In this document: piece by piece, positions 15,367-24,294 of the stretch
Position numbering within the stretch: the first letter of the stretch is position 1
Layout: each line of letters opens with the position of its first letter
Origin: UBA8389 sp942493385
GTDB taxonomy: Bacteria; Bacteroidota; Bacteroidia; Bacteroidales; UBA1402
Assembly: GCA_942493385.1 (NCBI GenBank)
Contig: OW818699.1
Coordinates: forward strand, 2,852,001 to 2,916,000
DNA length: 64,000 nucleotides
Direction of reading: 5' to 3'
Translations under genes and position numbers: made by a program
Notes under the pieces: generated by a model
What the model was told of the DNA's origin: nothing
Seen by the model: only the letters and a program-made list of their open reading frames with translations
The model's database searches: none

Positions 15367-18300
15367 TTAGATTTTCACAAATTTGAGGACCTGGTTGCCT
15401 TGGAGGTGCAGCAGATAGGTTCCCTTCGGTAGAGCCTCTGTCGAAATTTGGTCTTTGGAAGAGACTACTCGTTTCAGCCAAACCCTGCCCTGCGTGTCAA
15501 TGATGGTCATCACCGTTTTGTGGTCCAATCCAACTAATTGGAAACTGCTACTTACAGGATTGGGAAACAGATAGAGAGCACTTCCGGTAACGGCCGAAAT
15601 CACGGTTTCAAGTTCCACAATATTGTTGAAGTCTTTCCACCTTACGGAATTCGCATACAAGGTTTTTGAACCCGTGGGAACGTATAGTGTGCATTTAGCC
15701 TTGTCAACATAATCGAATACACCATACCAATTCGAGATATCGGCAGGAGTGAATGCATTGGCATAAATGGATGTCAATCCAGTGCATGCATTAAAAGCCC
15801 ATCCCTCTATGTTAACGACCGTTTTAGGAATGCTGATGCTAACAAGACTGGTACAACCTTGCAATGCATAATCCTTGATGCTGGTGAGGTTCACGCCAAA
15901 GTTGATCTTGGTCAAACCTGTGCAACTGTTGAAACAATTGGAAGCCAACTCAGTGACATTATCTGGGATGACCATCTCTTTAAGAGCGGAACAGCTACTA
16001 AAGGAACCATTTCCCAAAGTTTTCACTAAAGCAGGCAAAATAATCTGCTTCAATGATTTACAATTTGAAAAACAATAATATTTGATGGATTCTAGGGAAT
16101 CACCCAACTGAATTTCGGACAATTTGCTGCAGTTAGAAAATGCTTGTTCTGCTAATAATTTCAGAGGACCCACTACACGAACTTTTTCCAAGGAAGTGCA
16201 ACTATTGAACGCATCTGAATATATGAATCCGACATTTTCTGGGATAACGATGTTTTCCAGACATTTACATGACCTGAAAGCATTCTGGGCAATAGACGTG
16301 CAGGACGAAGGCAAAATAATTTCTGCTAACAGCCCGTGACCTTCATTCTTTTCATAACTGTAAAATGCACTGTAAGGAATTTGGTTTTCAATGGCATTGA
16401 AACCCTGACCTGGAAGTCCAAATGCTGCTAAGATATGGACTTCTGCCAGATTCAATTTCTCCAATTTAGGCATACTATCGCGAATAATTACAAAATCTCG
16501 ATTGTTGATGCTGCCTTTCAACACCAATTCAGAGATGCTGCTCAATTCTCCAGTTGTCAAACTGGTTACCAATGCACCAGCTTGGAGTGTTAGTACCTTT
16601 GGCGTAGCCGATTGGGTGACGGTGATTGATTTTGGGGCCCTTTCGGCTGTTGTAAACGAAATAATGGCTTCTCTAATGTTCAGATTCGGGTTGTTGCTTG
16701 CAGTAAAGGTGATGGAATCATTGCCCATGCCCGAATTGGGCGAGGCCACCAACCAACTTTGGTTCGTCGTGACCGTCCAAGATTGATTTGAAAGTATGCG
16801 TATTCCTGCCTTGCTTCCTTCCGAATAGGCGATTCGTATTTTTTGAGAATTAGGCAATATGCCCAAGGAGTCTTCGACAATCTGGTTAAACGATTTCCAT
16901 TCGATGGCGTTGGAATAAGCTGAATAAGTACCAAATGGAACATGAAGCACACAGTTTGCTTTATCGACATAATCAAAAACCCTTGAATACAAGTACAATG
17001 CAACAGGAACATCACTACTGACATAGACGGACTTCAAACCGCTGCAATTGTAAAAGGTATTTAGCCCGATGTTTGTTAGCCCATTACCCAAGTGAATTGA
17101 TTGAATTCCAGAACTGTAAAAAGCCCCCATTTCTAACGTCGATACGGAATTGGGCACGGTCACCTCAGCCAAGCTCAAGCAGTTTATAAAAGCATAATTC
17201 TTTATGATGTTTAGTGAGTTCGGCAGATGTATTTGGCTGACGGAGCAATTCTTAAAAGCATATACACCTATGGAAATTAGTGAGTCTGGCAAGTCGACCT
17301 GCTTTAAAGAGGTACAATATTCGAAAGCATAATCACCCAGCACTTTCAAGGTGTTCGGCATTGCAATTTCTTCAAGTGCCACACAATTAGCGAAGGCAGA
17401 AGAAGCCGTTTCGGTGATTGTTTTGGGAAGTACAAGTCTTTGCAAACTAGAAACTCCTAGATAGGAATTTCTTTCAAAGGATGAAGCGGGAATGACATTA
17501 GCCCGATTTCTATAACTTCCGGTACCATCATAACCATCATAGGCTTCCACCACCGTTTCTTCTAAATCCAGAAAGGTGAGGGAGGATAAGCTGTCACGAA
17601 TGAACTGGAAATCACGAGCATCCATGGTTCCTTGAATTTTCAGGTTCATGAGATCAGAATAATTTAATGATCTTAATTGCGCCCTTAATCCACCGGAAGT
17701 AGAGCTCAGCGATACCATAATACCCGATTGCCTGAATTGCAGTACTTGATCTGGTAAACCATCTGCATGCAGTATCGCAAAGCTCATACGGCTTTTGTTA
17801 ATTGGATTAGCAGCAACGTACCAATTCAAGGTGTCCGAACCAGTTCCAGATCGTTTTGCAGGTGTCAGCCAATTGCTATTGGAAGAAACAGTCCAGTGTA
17901 AATTGGAAGCAATTGGCATGTTGAACAAAACCGAATCTGCGGTTAAATTATTGGCATTTTTCAATACGGTCAAGCCTGGCAAATCGTCCAGTATGTATTT
18001 GAAGCTTCTCCAATAACTGCGAGTTGCAAACAAGTTTTTTTTACCGAAGGGCACATGAAGGGTACATGTCGGATAAATGATTGAATTGAAAATAAAGGCA
18101 CTGACAATTTTTTCAGGACTGTTGCAAACAAATACCGATTTCAAGTTTGTACATCCTTTGAATGCATCGAATTCGATGAAACGGACCGATTCGGGTATGT
18201 GCAATGAACTGATGTTTATACAGTCTTTAAAGGAATTGGTGGTAACACTATCTACCGTATTGGGAATTTCGAACGTTTCAGCAATACTCGTAGGGCATTG

Positions 18301-18861
18301 TATAAGTAGGTTTTTCTTTTTGTTATACAGTACGCCAAGTGAATCGGCATAATTAGGATTATCAGGATGGACTTGGATCAGGCCTCTGAAACCCAAAAAA
18401 GCTTGAGAATTGATCGTTTTGATCTTTTCGGACAATTGAATGCTGTCCAATCCAATGCAGAATGAAAAGCAATCACTGCCTAATGAAGTTAGTGTTTTAG
18501 GCAGAATCAAAGAAGTTGGATAAGTCAAATCAGAGCCCTTAATTCTTCTATAAAAAGCTTGAGAAGGTAGTTGATCGGCTGAATAGTTCCCATTATAGGT
18601 CAACGTTCCGTAGTTACCAGTATAGGAGGTCACATTGACGTCACTCAAATCCAATTCTTTTAAAAGGGGCATGCTGTCCCTCATAAACTTGAAATCTCGA
18701 GCATCCATGGTTCCTTTCAGCGTCAACTTGGTTACCGAATTTACCTCCATTGTTGTCAAACTGCTTCCCAATAAACCGGCTTGTAAGCCTTCTATCGTTT
18801 TGGTTTCTTGCGCTTGAGCAACAAGAAAAAGCATGGAAGAGAAAAGGAGTGAAAACTTCAT
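15367..18861 (-). CDS. BspA-type leucine-rich repeat/BACON surface protein with type IX sorting domain
   Basis: This 1164-residue secreted protein has an N-terminal signal peptide and alternating modules: BspA-type LRRs (about 30-295), a BACON domain (about 297-378, SNLHWTVSSNSNWL), LRRs (about 380-665), a second BACON domain (about 670-757, QSWTVTTNQSWL) and LRRs (about 760-1080). The last 80 residues (PNPVSS, then GTYLLHLQGNQVLKFVKI) are a type A sorting domain for type IX secretion. BspA LRRs bind host or matrix proteins in oral species; BACON domains are linked to glycan or mucin binding. Each LRR block begins with a similar LTL...LKGTMDARDFKFMRDSMP-like unit, suggesting internal triplication. 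ATG 18861 is chosen for the signal peptide. Confidence 0.9.
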   Translation of the reverse strand: MKFSLLFSSMLFLVAQAQETKTIEGLQAGLLGSSLTTMEVNSVTKLTLKGTMDARDFKFMRDSMPLLKELDLSDVNVTSYTGNYGTLTYNGNYSADQLPSQAFYRRIKGSDLTYPTSLILPKTLTSLGSDCFSFCIGLDSIQLSEKIKTINSQAFLGFRGLIQVHPDNPNYADSLGVLYNKKKNLLIQCPTSIAETFEIPNTVDSVTTNSFKDCINISSLHIPESVRFIEFDAFKGCTNLKSVFVCNSPEKIVSAFIFNSIIYPTCTLHVPFGKKNLFATRSYWRSFKYILDDLPGLTVLKNANNLTADSVLFNMPIASNLHWTVSSNSNWLTPAKRSGTGSDTLNWYVAANPINKSRMSFAILHADGLPDQVLQFRQSGIMVSLSSTSGGLRAQLRSLNYSDLMNLKIQGTMDARDFQFIRDSLSSLTFLDLEETVVEAYDGYDGTGSYRNRANVIPASSFERNSYLGVSSLQRLVLPKTITETASSAFANCVALEEIAMPNTLKVLGDYAFEYCTSLKQVDLPDSLISIGVYAFKNCSVSQIHLPNSLNIIKNYAFINCLSLAEVTVPNSVSTLEMGAFYSSGIQSIHLGNGLTNIGLNTFYNCSGLKSVYVSSDVPVALYLYSRVFDYVDKANCVLHVPFGTYSAYSNAIEWKSFNQIVEDSLGILPNSQKIRIAYSEGSKAGIRILSNQSWTVTTNQSWLVASPNSGMGNDSITFTASNNPNLNIREAIISFTTAERAPKSITVTQSATPKVLTLQAGALVTSLTTGELSSISELVLKGSINNRDFVIIRDSMPKLEKLNLAEVHILAAFGLPGQGFNAIENQIPYSAFYSYEKNEGHGLLAEIILPSSCTSIAQNAFRSCKCLENIVIPENVGFIYSDAFNSCTSLEKVRVVGPLKLLAEQAFSNCSKLSEIQLGDSLESIKYYCFSNCKSLKQIILPALVKTLGNGSFSSCSALKEMVIPDNVTELASNCFNSCTGLTKINFGVNLTSIKDYALQGCTSLVSISIPKTVVNIEGWAFNACTGLTSIYANAFTPADISNWYGVFDYVDKAKCTLYVPTGSKTLYANSVRWKDFNNIVELETVISAVTGSALYLFPNPVSSSFQLVGLDHKTVMTIIDTQGRVWLKRVVSSKDQISTEALPKGTYLLHLQGNQVLKFVKI

Positions 18862-18962
18862 ACAACAGCAAATTAAAATTTTGTGGCCCAAATGTATGAA
18901 AAAAAACGCATTTTGATTAAATACTTTTGAATTTAATTTAATACAATAGTTGGGTCTGAAAG

Positions 18963-18994
18963 CAAAAAACGCCCCCGAATCGGAGGCGTTTTCA
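18963..18994 (-). terminator. Terminator of the rhamnose cluster
   Basis: On the minus strand AACGCC and GGCGTT close a GC-rich stem with one internal mismatch, followed by TTTTTTGC. It lies about 20 bases after the rhaT stop. Confidence 0.8.
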
Positions 18995-19012
18995 TAGTAA
19001 CAAACAAAATTT

Positions 19013-20047
19013 TTAAAACATATTCGGCACAAAAACCGAGAACACCAAAATGGCCAATCCCAGTACCAAAACAGCAATTGTTTTGCCGCTAACGCCTTTC
19101 CATTCCTTCAAAACAATACCCCAGACATTGCTGAACAGGACGTTCAGGGCCATCAGGATGGACCAGCTGAAGGCCAGCATGACGGTATTGTCGGCCAGGA
19201 AGCTCTTGCCTACTCCGAGTCCGAAGAACTGAGAGTACCAGAGAATACCGGCCAAGGCACAGAACAGCAGGTTGTTCACCCAAACAGAACCTTTGGTCTT
19301 GGTGTAGTCCGTAAAGGTTTTGTTTTTACCGTTCTGATAAAGGCAATAAACTGCATTGGTGAGGAAACCACCCATGGTAACCATCATCGTTGCAGGCAGT
19401 GTAGCGAACAGATCGCCTGCACCTAAGGCTCTGACAGCATCAGCAATGGGCTGACCAGCACTCAGACCTAGGGCGAAGCAAGCGCTCATCACACCGGCCA
19501 ACAAAGCGACCAACAGGCCTTTTGTCAATGCAAAATCTTTGACAGCGGCTTTCTTTTCTTCTTCGGTCATGTTCTGAGAGCGGAGTCCACCAGCGTAACC
19601 GATCACGGCGATGCCGGCGATGGCGATGGAGACACCAATCAGGATGATGAGGCCTTCACCGTGAAACAAATCCTTTTTGTCGAAGAAGATGGCAGGGATG
19701 AGGGTTCCGAAAGCAGAGCAGGTTCCCAATGCGATGGATTGGCCGAGGGCCACACCCAAATAACGCATGGAAAGACCAAACGTCAAGCCACCAACGCCCC
19801 AAAGGACGCCAAAGCCCATGGCTTTGAGAGCGGCTGAACCGTTGTCGGCAAGAATGGCGCCCAAGGTGCTACCTTCGGGAACGGCCAGCAAGGCACCCAG
19901 GAATGGGAAAACCAGCCAGGCGAAAACGCCCTGCATCAGCCAAAAAGTTTCCCAGCTCCAACCCTTCACTTTCTTGATGGGCACGTAGGAACTGGACTGA
20001 CCCAGGCTACCGATGGCAATGATCAACAAACCAAGTATGGTGTTCAT
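19013..20047 (-). CDS. rhaT: L-rhamnose/proton symporter RhaT
   Basis: This 344-residue inner-membrane protein has about ten hydrophobic segments and the length of E. coli RhaT (344). The N terminus (GLLIIAIGSLGQSSSYVPIK) and the segment KVKGWSWETFWL match the family. It imports L-rhamnose with a proton. It is the last gene of the rhaB-rhaA-rhaT cluster, 12 bases after rhaA, and is followed by a strong terminator. Confidence 0.93.
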   Translation of the reverse strand: MNTILGLLIIAIGSLGQSSSYVPIKKVKGWSWETFWLMQGVFAWLVFPFLGALLAVPEGSTLGAILADNGSAALKAMGFGVLWGVGGLTFGLSMRYLGVALGQSIALGTCSAFGTLIPAIFFDKKDLFHGEGLIILIGVSIAIAGIAVIGYAGGLRSQNMTEEEKKAAVKDFALTKGLLVALLAGVMSACFALGLSAGQPIADAVRALGAGDLFATLPATMMVTMGGFLTNAVYCLYQNGKNKTFTDYTKTKGSVWVNNLLFCALAGILWYSQFFGLGVGKSFLADNTVMLAFSWSILMALNVLFSNVWGIVLKEWKGVSGKTIAVLVLGLAILVFSVFVPNMF

Positions 20048-20059
20048 GGTACTGCTTGG

Positions 20060-21319
20060 TTATTTGCGTTTGGACGTAACGTCCACTTCGTACTTTTGAA
20101 TGTCGGCGATGAAATCTTCACCAACAGGCACTTCGTTCTTCAAGCAGAACATGTCCCAAACAGCGTTCCATGGAAGGCTCTTGGCTTCTTCCAACATGGC
20201 GAGGCGTTCGAAATATTGGCCGTTGCCTTCCCATTTGCGAAGCATGTCGATGGGTTCCAGCATGGCTTGCAAGAAGCATTTTTGAGTGGCGCGGCTACCG
20301 ATGACATAAGCACCGATGCGGTTGATGGAAGCGTCGAAGTAGTCAAGACCAATGTTGACGCGGTCCAAAGCGTTGCAACGAACAATTTCCTTGGCCAAAT
20401 CCATGGTGTCGTCGTTCATGATGGTGACGTGGTCGGAGTCCCAACGGATGGGGCGAGAAACGTGCAACATGATTTCGGGCGTGAAGAGCAGCAAGGAAGA
20501 AATCTTGTCGGCGATGCTTTCGGTGAGGTGGAAGTGGCCGGTATCAAGAGTAACAATCTTTTGATTCTGAACACCATAGCCTAGGTAGAAATCGTAGGAA
20601 CCAACGGTGTAGCTTTCGGCGCCGATACCAAAGAGTTTGGCTTCGATGCAGTCCTTCATGTTTTCGTACTTGGTTTCGAAAATCTGATCCAAAGAATCTT
20701 TCAGCAATTCGCGGTATTTCAAGCGGTTCACAGTCTGATCTTTGCTTCCGTCGTGGATCCAAAGGTTCATCACGCAGGGGCTGCCCTGGAATACACCCAT
20801 GGCTTCGGAGATGGCGCGGCAACGTTTGGTGTGCTCAATCCAGAAGTTACGGATTTCGGGATCCGGGTTGGCAAGCGTCAATTCGCCGGATTTCGGGTGG
20901 GAGAACGAAGAGGAGTTGAAATCGAGTTTGAAACCGTTTTCTTTGGCCCATACCATCCAGCTTTGGAAATGTTTGGGTTCGAGCTGGTCGCGGTCTACGA
21001 ATACACCTTGGAAATCACCGTAAATGGCGTGAAGGTTGAGGCGGTGTTCGCCTGGGATAAGAGAAGCGGCCTTGATGATGTCGGCACGGAGTTCTTCGAT
21101 GTTGCGGGCTTTGCCTGGATAGTTGCCGGTAGCTTGGATGCCACCGCTCAGTACGCCGTCCGGGTTTTCGAAACCGGATACGTCGTCAGCCTGCCAACAA
21201 TGCAGGGAGAGGGAAATCTTCTGGATTTTTTCCAGCGCTTCGTCGGTGTTGATGCCTACTGCAGCGTAACGTTCTTTGGCCAGTTCGTAAGCGGACTGAA
21301 CCGTTTTTTTGTTTACCAT
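20060..21319 (-). CDS. rhaA: L-rhamnose isomerase
   Basis: The protein is 419 residues, the same length as E. coli RhaA, and converts L-rhamnose to L-rhamnulose with a metal cofactor. Recognisable family segments are LHCWQADDVSGFE near the N terminus, the metal-site regions WIHDGSKD and TLDTGHFHLTE, and HVSRPIRWDSDHV. ATG 21319 (MVNKKTV) is chosen; the in-frame extension to 21400 is non-conserved and overlaps the end of rhaB. It lies between rhaB and rhaT. Confidence 0.95.
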   Translation of the reverse strand: MVNKKTVQSAYELAKERYAAVGINTDEALEKIQKISLSLHCWQADDVSGFENPDGVLSGGIQATGNYPGKARNIEELRADIIKAASLIPGEHRLNLHAIYGDFQGVFVDRDQLEPKHFQSWMVWAKENGFKLDFNSSSFSHPKSGELTLANPDPEIRNFWIEHTKRCRAISEAMGVFQGSPCVMNLWIHDGSKDQTVNRLKYRELLKDSLDQIFETKYENMKDCIEAKLFGIGAESYTVGSYDFYLGYGVQNQKIVTLDTGHFHLTESIADKISSLLLFTPEIMLHVSRPIRWDSDHVTIMNDDTMDLAKEIVRCNALDRVNIGLDYFDASINRIGAYVIGSRATQKCFLQAMLEPIDMLRKWEGNGQYFERLAMLEEAKSLPWNAVWDMFCLKNEVPVGEDFIADIQKYEVDVTSKRK

Positions 21320-21389
21320 ACTAGTTATTTTTAATTGAAATGTTTGAATTTGATACTCTATACGAATGAATGCGCGTAAAAACGCATTT

Positions 21390-22865
21390 CTATTTTTCAA
21401 TAATGGTCAGAAATTTCTGATAAGCGGCTTCCCATACTTTGGCGTCTTCGGGTTGGAAAACGTCAGGGGTCACGGATTTACGAATGACGGCACGCATGTC
21501 GGCCAAATCGGCCACGATGCCCAAGGCCTTGGCCTGCATCATCACGTTACCGATTGCGGTGGCTTCAGAGGGACCAGCAACTACTGGCATGCCAATGGCG
21601 TTGGCCGTAAATTGGTTGAGGAGCTTGTTTTGAGCGCCGCCGCCAATGATGTGTAGCTTTTCGATCTTGAACGGAGCAACTTGCTGCAGTTTGCCAAGTA
21701 CATTCTTGTATTTGAGGGCAAGGCTGTCGAAAATGCAGCGGATAACTTCCGAATGCGTGGTTGGAACATGCTGACCCGTTGAGGCACAGTATTCCTTAAT
21801 GGCATTGCTCATGCTGTGCGGATTGGCAAAGGAAACGTGATCGGGATCGACCAAACTCTTGAAACCCTCTGCATTGGAAGCCAGACCGACAATGGTCGGG
21901 TAGCTGTACGTAGTTCCCTCTTTTTCCCATTCCTTGCGGCATTGTTCGAGCAGCCACATGCCAGTAATGTTTTTTAGGAAACGGGTGGTACCGTCCACAC
22001 CGCCTTCGTTGGTGAAGTTCATATCGAAAGAGGCTTCCGAAATGATGGGGTCAACCACTTCGATGCCCATGAGCGACCAAGTACCGGAGCTGAGGTAAGC
22101 GAAGCGTTCGTTTTCTGCCGGAATGGCAGCAATGGCTGAACCCGTGTCGTGGCCGGCTACGGCACAGACTGGGACGTTGCCTAGACCAGAGAATTCGGCC
22201 AGTTCGTCGGTAAGCGTGCCAATGACCACACCCGGATAAATAATGTCGGGTAGAATGCTGGGTTTCACACCAGCAGTAGCCAAAAGCATTTCATCAAATT
22301 TCTTGGTGCGCGGGTTCAGTATCTGAGAGGTCGAAGCGATGGTGTATTCACAAACCATTTTACCGGTGAGCATATAAGACAAGGCGTCCGGCATGAACAA
22401 AATCTTGTCGGCGGCTTCAATGGCCGAACCCCCTTCGCGGGTGGCTGCAAATAATTGGTACAGGCTGTTGAAGTTCATGATCTGGATGCCCGTGAGTTGA
22501 TAAACTTCCTTGCGGGAAACCAATTTGAAGAATTCTTCGGGCATGCCATTGGTATAGGGGTCGCGGTAGGCACGTGGGCATCCGAGGAAGCTTCCGTCCT
22601 TGCCAACATAGACGAAATCGACACCCCAGGTGTCAATACCGATGGCATCGATTTTCACTTTCTGGGCGGCGGCGGCCTTTAATCCTTCTTTGAGGGATTC
22701 GTACAAGCCGTAGATGTTCCAGTAATATTTTCCGTTGATGGGCTGGATGGCGTTGGGGAAACGGGTAAGCTCCTCCATTTCGAGGGTACCGTCGGCCAGA
22801 GTGGCCAAAATGGAGCGTCCGCTGGTTGCACCCAGGTCGAAAGCGAGAAAGGTAGTGGTTTGCAT
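21390..22865 (-). CDS. rhaB: Rhamnulokinase
   Basis: This 491-residue FGGY-family kinase phosphorylates L-rhamnulose to rhamnulose-1-phosphate. Visible marks are the N-terminal phosphate loop FDLGATSGRS, IGIDTWGVDF, AGHDTGSA and the C-terminal GGGAQNKLLNQ. It is the first gene of the rha cluster and is preceded by a promoter at 22887-22916. An aldolase for the product is not in the window. Confidence 0.95.
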   Translation of the reverse strand: MQTTTFLAFDLGATSGRSILATLADGTLEMEELTRFPNAIQPINGKYYWNIYGLYESLKEGLKAAAAQKVKIDAIGIDTWGVDFVYVGKDGSFLGCPRAYRDPYTNGMPEEFFKLVSRKEVYQLTGIQIMNFNSLYQLFAATREGGSAIEAADKILFMPDALSYMLTGKMVCEYTIASTSQILNPRTKKFDEMLLATAGVKPSILPDIIYPGVVIGTLTDELAEFSGLGNVPVCAVAGHDTGSAIAAIPAENERFAYLSSGTWSLMGIEVVDPIISEASFDMNFTNEGGVDGTTRFLKNITGMWLLEQCRKEWEKEGTTYSYPTIVGLASNAEGFKSLVDPDHVSFANPHSMSNAIKEYCASTGQHVPTTHSEVIRCIFDSLALKYKNVLGKLQQVAPFKIEKLHIIGGGAQNKLLNQFTANAIGMPVVAGPSEATAIGNVMMQAKALGIVADLADMRAVIRKSVTPDVFQPEDAKVWEAAYQKFLTIIEK

Positions 22866-22886
22866 GGCGTTAAATTTGAAACGCTA

Positions 22887-22916
22887 CAAAAATAACTTTC
22901 TTTTCCGAATACACAA
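22887..22916 (-). promoter_or_regulatory. rha cluster promoter
   Basis: On the minus strand TTG (22916-22914) and TATTTTTG (22894-22887) are separated by 19 bp, matching the Bacteroidota -33/-7 arrangement. The -7 box is 21 bases from the rhaB ATG. It shows that rhaB is transcribed separately from the MFS gene behind it. Confidence 0.65.
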
Positions 22917-22997
22917 GGTTGAAAAACGGGAAAAAGACTTAAAAAAATGACACAAATGGTAAAAAAAACCACGGAATTCTAACAAATTGGAAGTAGG

Positions 22998-24206
22998 TCA
23001 ACGTAGTTTGTGGGTCGTAAAGTGCGGTCCGGCTTTGCGAGCGAAAAAAAGTGTTGAAATGAGAACCAGTGTCATGCCGACTTCGTACGTGATGGGAAAA
23101 CCGAACCAATCGGATAGGCTTCCGCCGAAAACGAGGCCCAGACCGATGCCAAGATCCCAACTGGTCAAATAGGTGGAGCTGGCTGTGGCTCGACGGTTGG
23201 TGGGCGCCAAGTCTACGAATAGGGTATTGTAGGCTGGAAAGATCATGCCGTAGCCCACGCCGAGCATAATGGCAACGCCAAAAAACAGGATGGAGACGAA
23301 GTTGGTGAATTCAGCTGGAAGGAAACCGATGAGACCAAAAATGCCGAATGCGAGCAAAATAATGGTTTGCCCAATGGTGACGACACGGACCAGATTGCCT
23401 TTGTCGATGCTTTTTCCGGATAGTGTTCGGGAGGAAATCAAACCGACAGCCATCAGGGAGAAAAACAATCCGGTGGTGCCCTGAATATGAATTTCTCGCG
23501 CATAAAGAGCCAAGTAAGAAGTAGTGATGCCATAGGGAATGGCCATGAGAAATAGGCTGAAGCCGGCTGGAAGCCCCTTGATGAGGTAAAAACGATCCAG
23601 CGAGAGTGGTTCGGACTCGGCTCTAGGTTTGTTGGGTGCTTTGATGTAGGTTGCAAAGGCAAATCCTACAACGCCACATCCCAAAGCGGTATAGAACAAC
23701 CAGTTGTAGGAATGACCCGCTTCCAGCATTAGGAGGCCGATCATGGGACCAACGGCCATTGACAGGTTGTTGGCTATGCCGAAATAACCCAACCCCTCAC
23801 CTCTTCTGGAGGCTGGCATAATATCCACAATCAGCGTGTTTCCGGTGGTGGTGACCATTCCGAAGGTAAGGCCGTGCAAAATGCGTAAGAATACGAAAAG
23901 AAGTATGGTCTCGACAAGTGGATAGGCGATAAAGGCCAGTGCAAACATTCCATACCCAAGCAGATAGACCGATTTACGCTGGAAACGGTCGGCCAAAAAA
24001 CCGGAAAAAGGCCTTACCACCAGCGCCGCTACGACGAAGCAAGAAAGGATGATTCCCACTTGGCTGCTGGAGGCATGAAATGCGTCGATCAAGTAAACGG
24101 GGAGCACGGGCAATAGCATGTAAAAGCCCAGAAACAGTAGAAAATTTCCGATGCAGGCAAAAAAGAAACTGGGAGTAAAGAGCTTGTCTTTTGGTTCGAC
24201 ATTCAT
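22998..24206 (-). CDS. MFS transporter
   Basis: This 402-residue inner-membrane protein has twelve predicted hydrophobic segments. The loop GFLADRFQRKS after helix 2 is the major-facilitator motif A (GxxxDRxxRR type), and a weaker copy (SGKSIDKGNLVR) follows helix 8. It resembles drug- or metabolite-efflux members, but the substrate is not readable. ATG 24206 is chosen; the longer frame would run across the divergent dnaG promoter. A -7 box ends 4 bases before the ATG, so its mRNA may be leaderless. Its position upstream of rhaB does not prove a role in rhamnose use, since rhaB has its own promoter. Confidence 0.88.
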   Translation of the reverse strand: MNVEPKDKLFTPSFFFACIGNFLLFLGFYMLLPVLPVYLIDAFHASSSQVGIILSCFVVAALVVRPFSGFLADRFQRKSVYLLGYGMFALAFIAYPLVETILLFVFLRILHGLTFGMVTTTGNTLIVDIMPASRRGEGLGYFGIANNLSMAVGPMIGLLMLEAGHSYNWLFYTALGCGVVGFAFATYIKAPNKPRAESEPLSLDRFYLIKGLPAGFSLFLMAIPYGITTSYLALYAREIHIQGTTGLFFSLMAVGLISSRTLSGKSIDKGNLVRVVTIGQTIILLAFGIFGLIGFLPAEFTNFVSILFFGVAIMLGVGYGMIFPAYNTLFVDLAPTNRRATASSTYLTSWDLGIGLGLVFGGSLSDWFGFPITYEVGMTLVLISTLFFARKAGPHFTTHKLR

Positions 24207-24210
24207 GCTG

Positions 24211-24218
24211 CAAAGGTA
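24211..24218 (-). promoter_or_regulatory. -7 box of the MFS gene, leaderless arrangement
   Basis: TACCTTTG on the minus strand ends 4 bases upstream of the MFS ATG. In Bacteroidota the transcription start lies only a few bases after this box, so the transcript would start at or next to the initiation codon. Confidence 0.5.
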
Positions 24219-24294
24219 AAAAAACCCTGTGGAAAATTGCGAATTCTTTCTTACCTTCGTCGGGAAAATATCCATACCTAACTCTGATTTTACA

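Noticed and set aside
15600..18800. Repeated DNA segments in the BspA gene as a separate repeat array
   Set aside because: They are the coding sequence of leucine-rich repeats in one intact frame.
24229..24294. GTG start adding 22 residues to dnaG
   Set aside because: The ATG at 24295 begins the conserved primase N terminus and the extension lies in the divergent promoter region.
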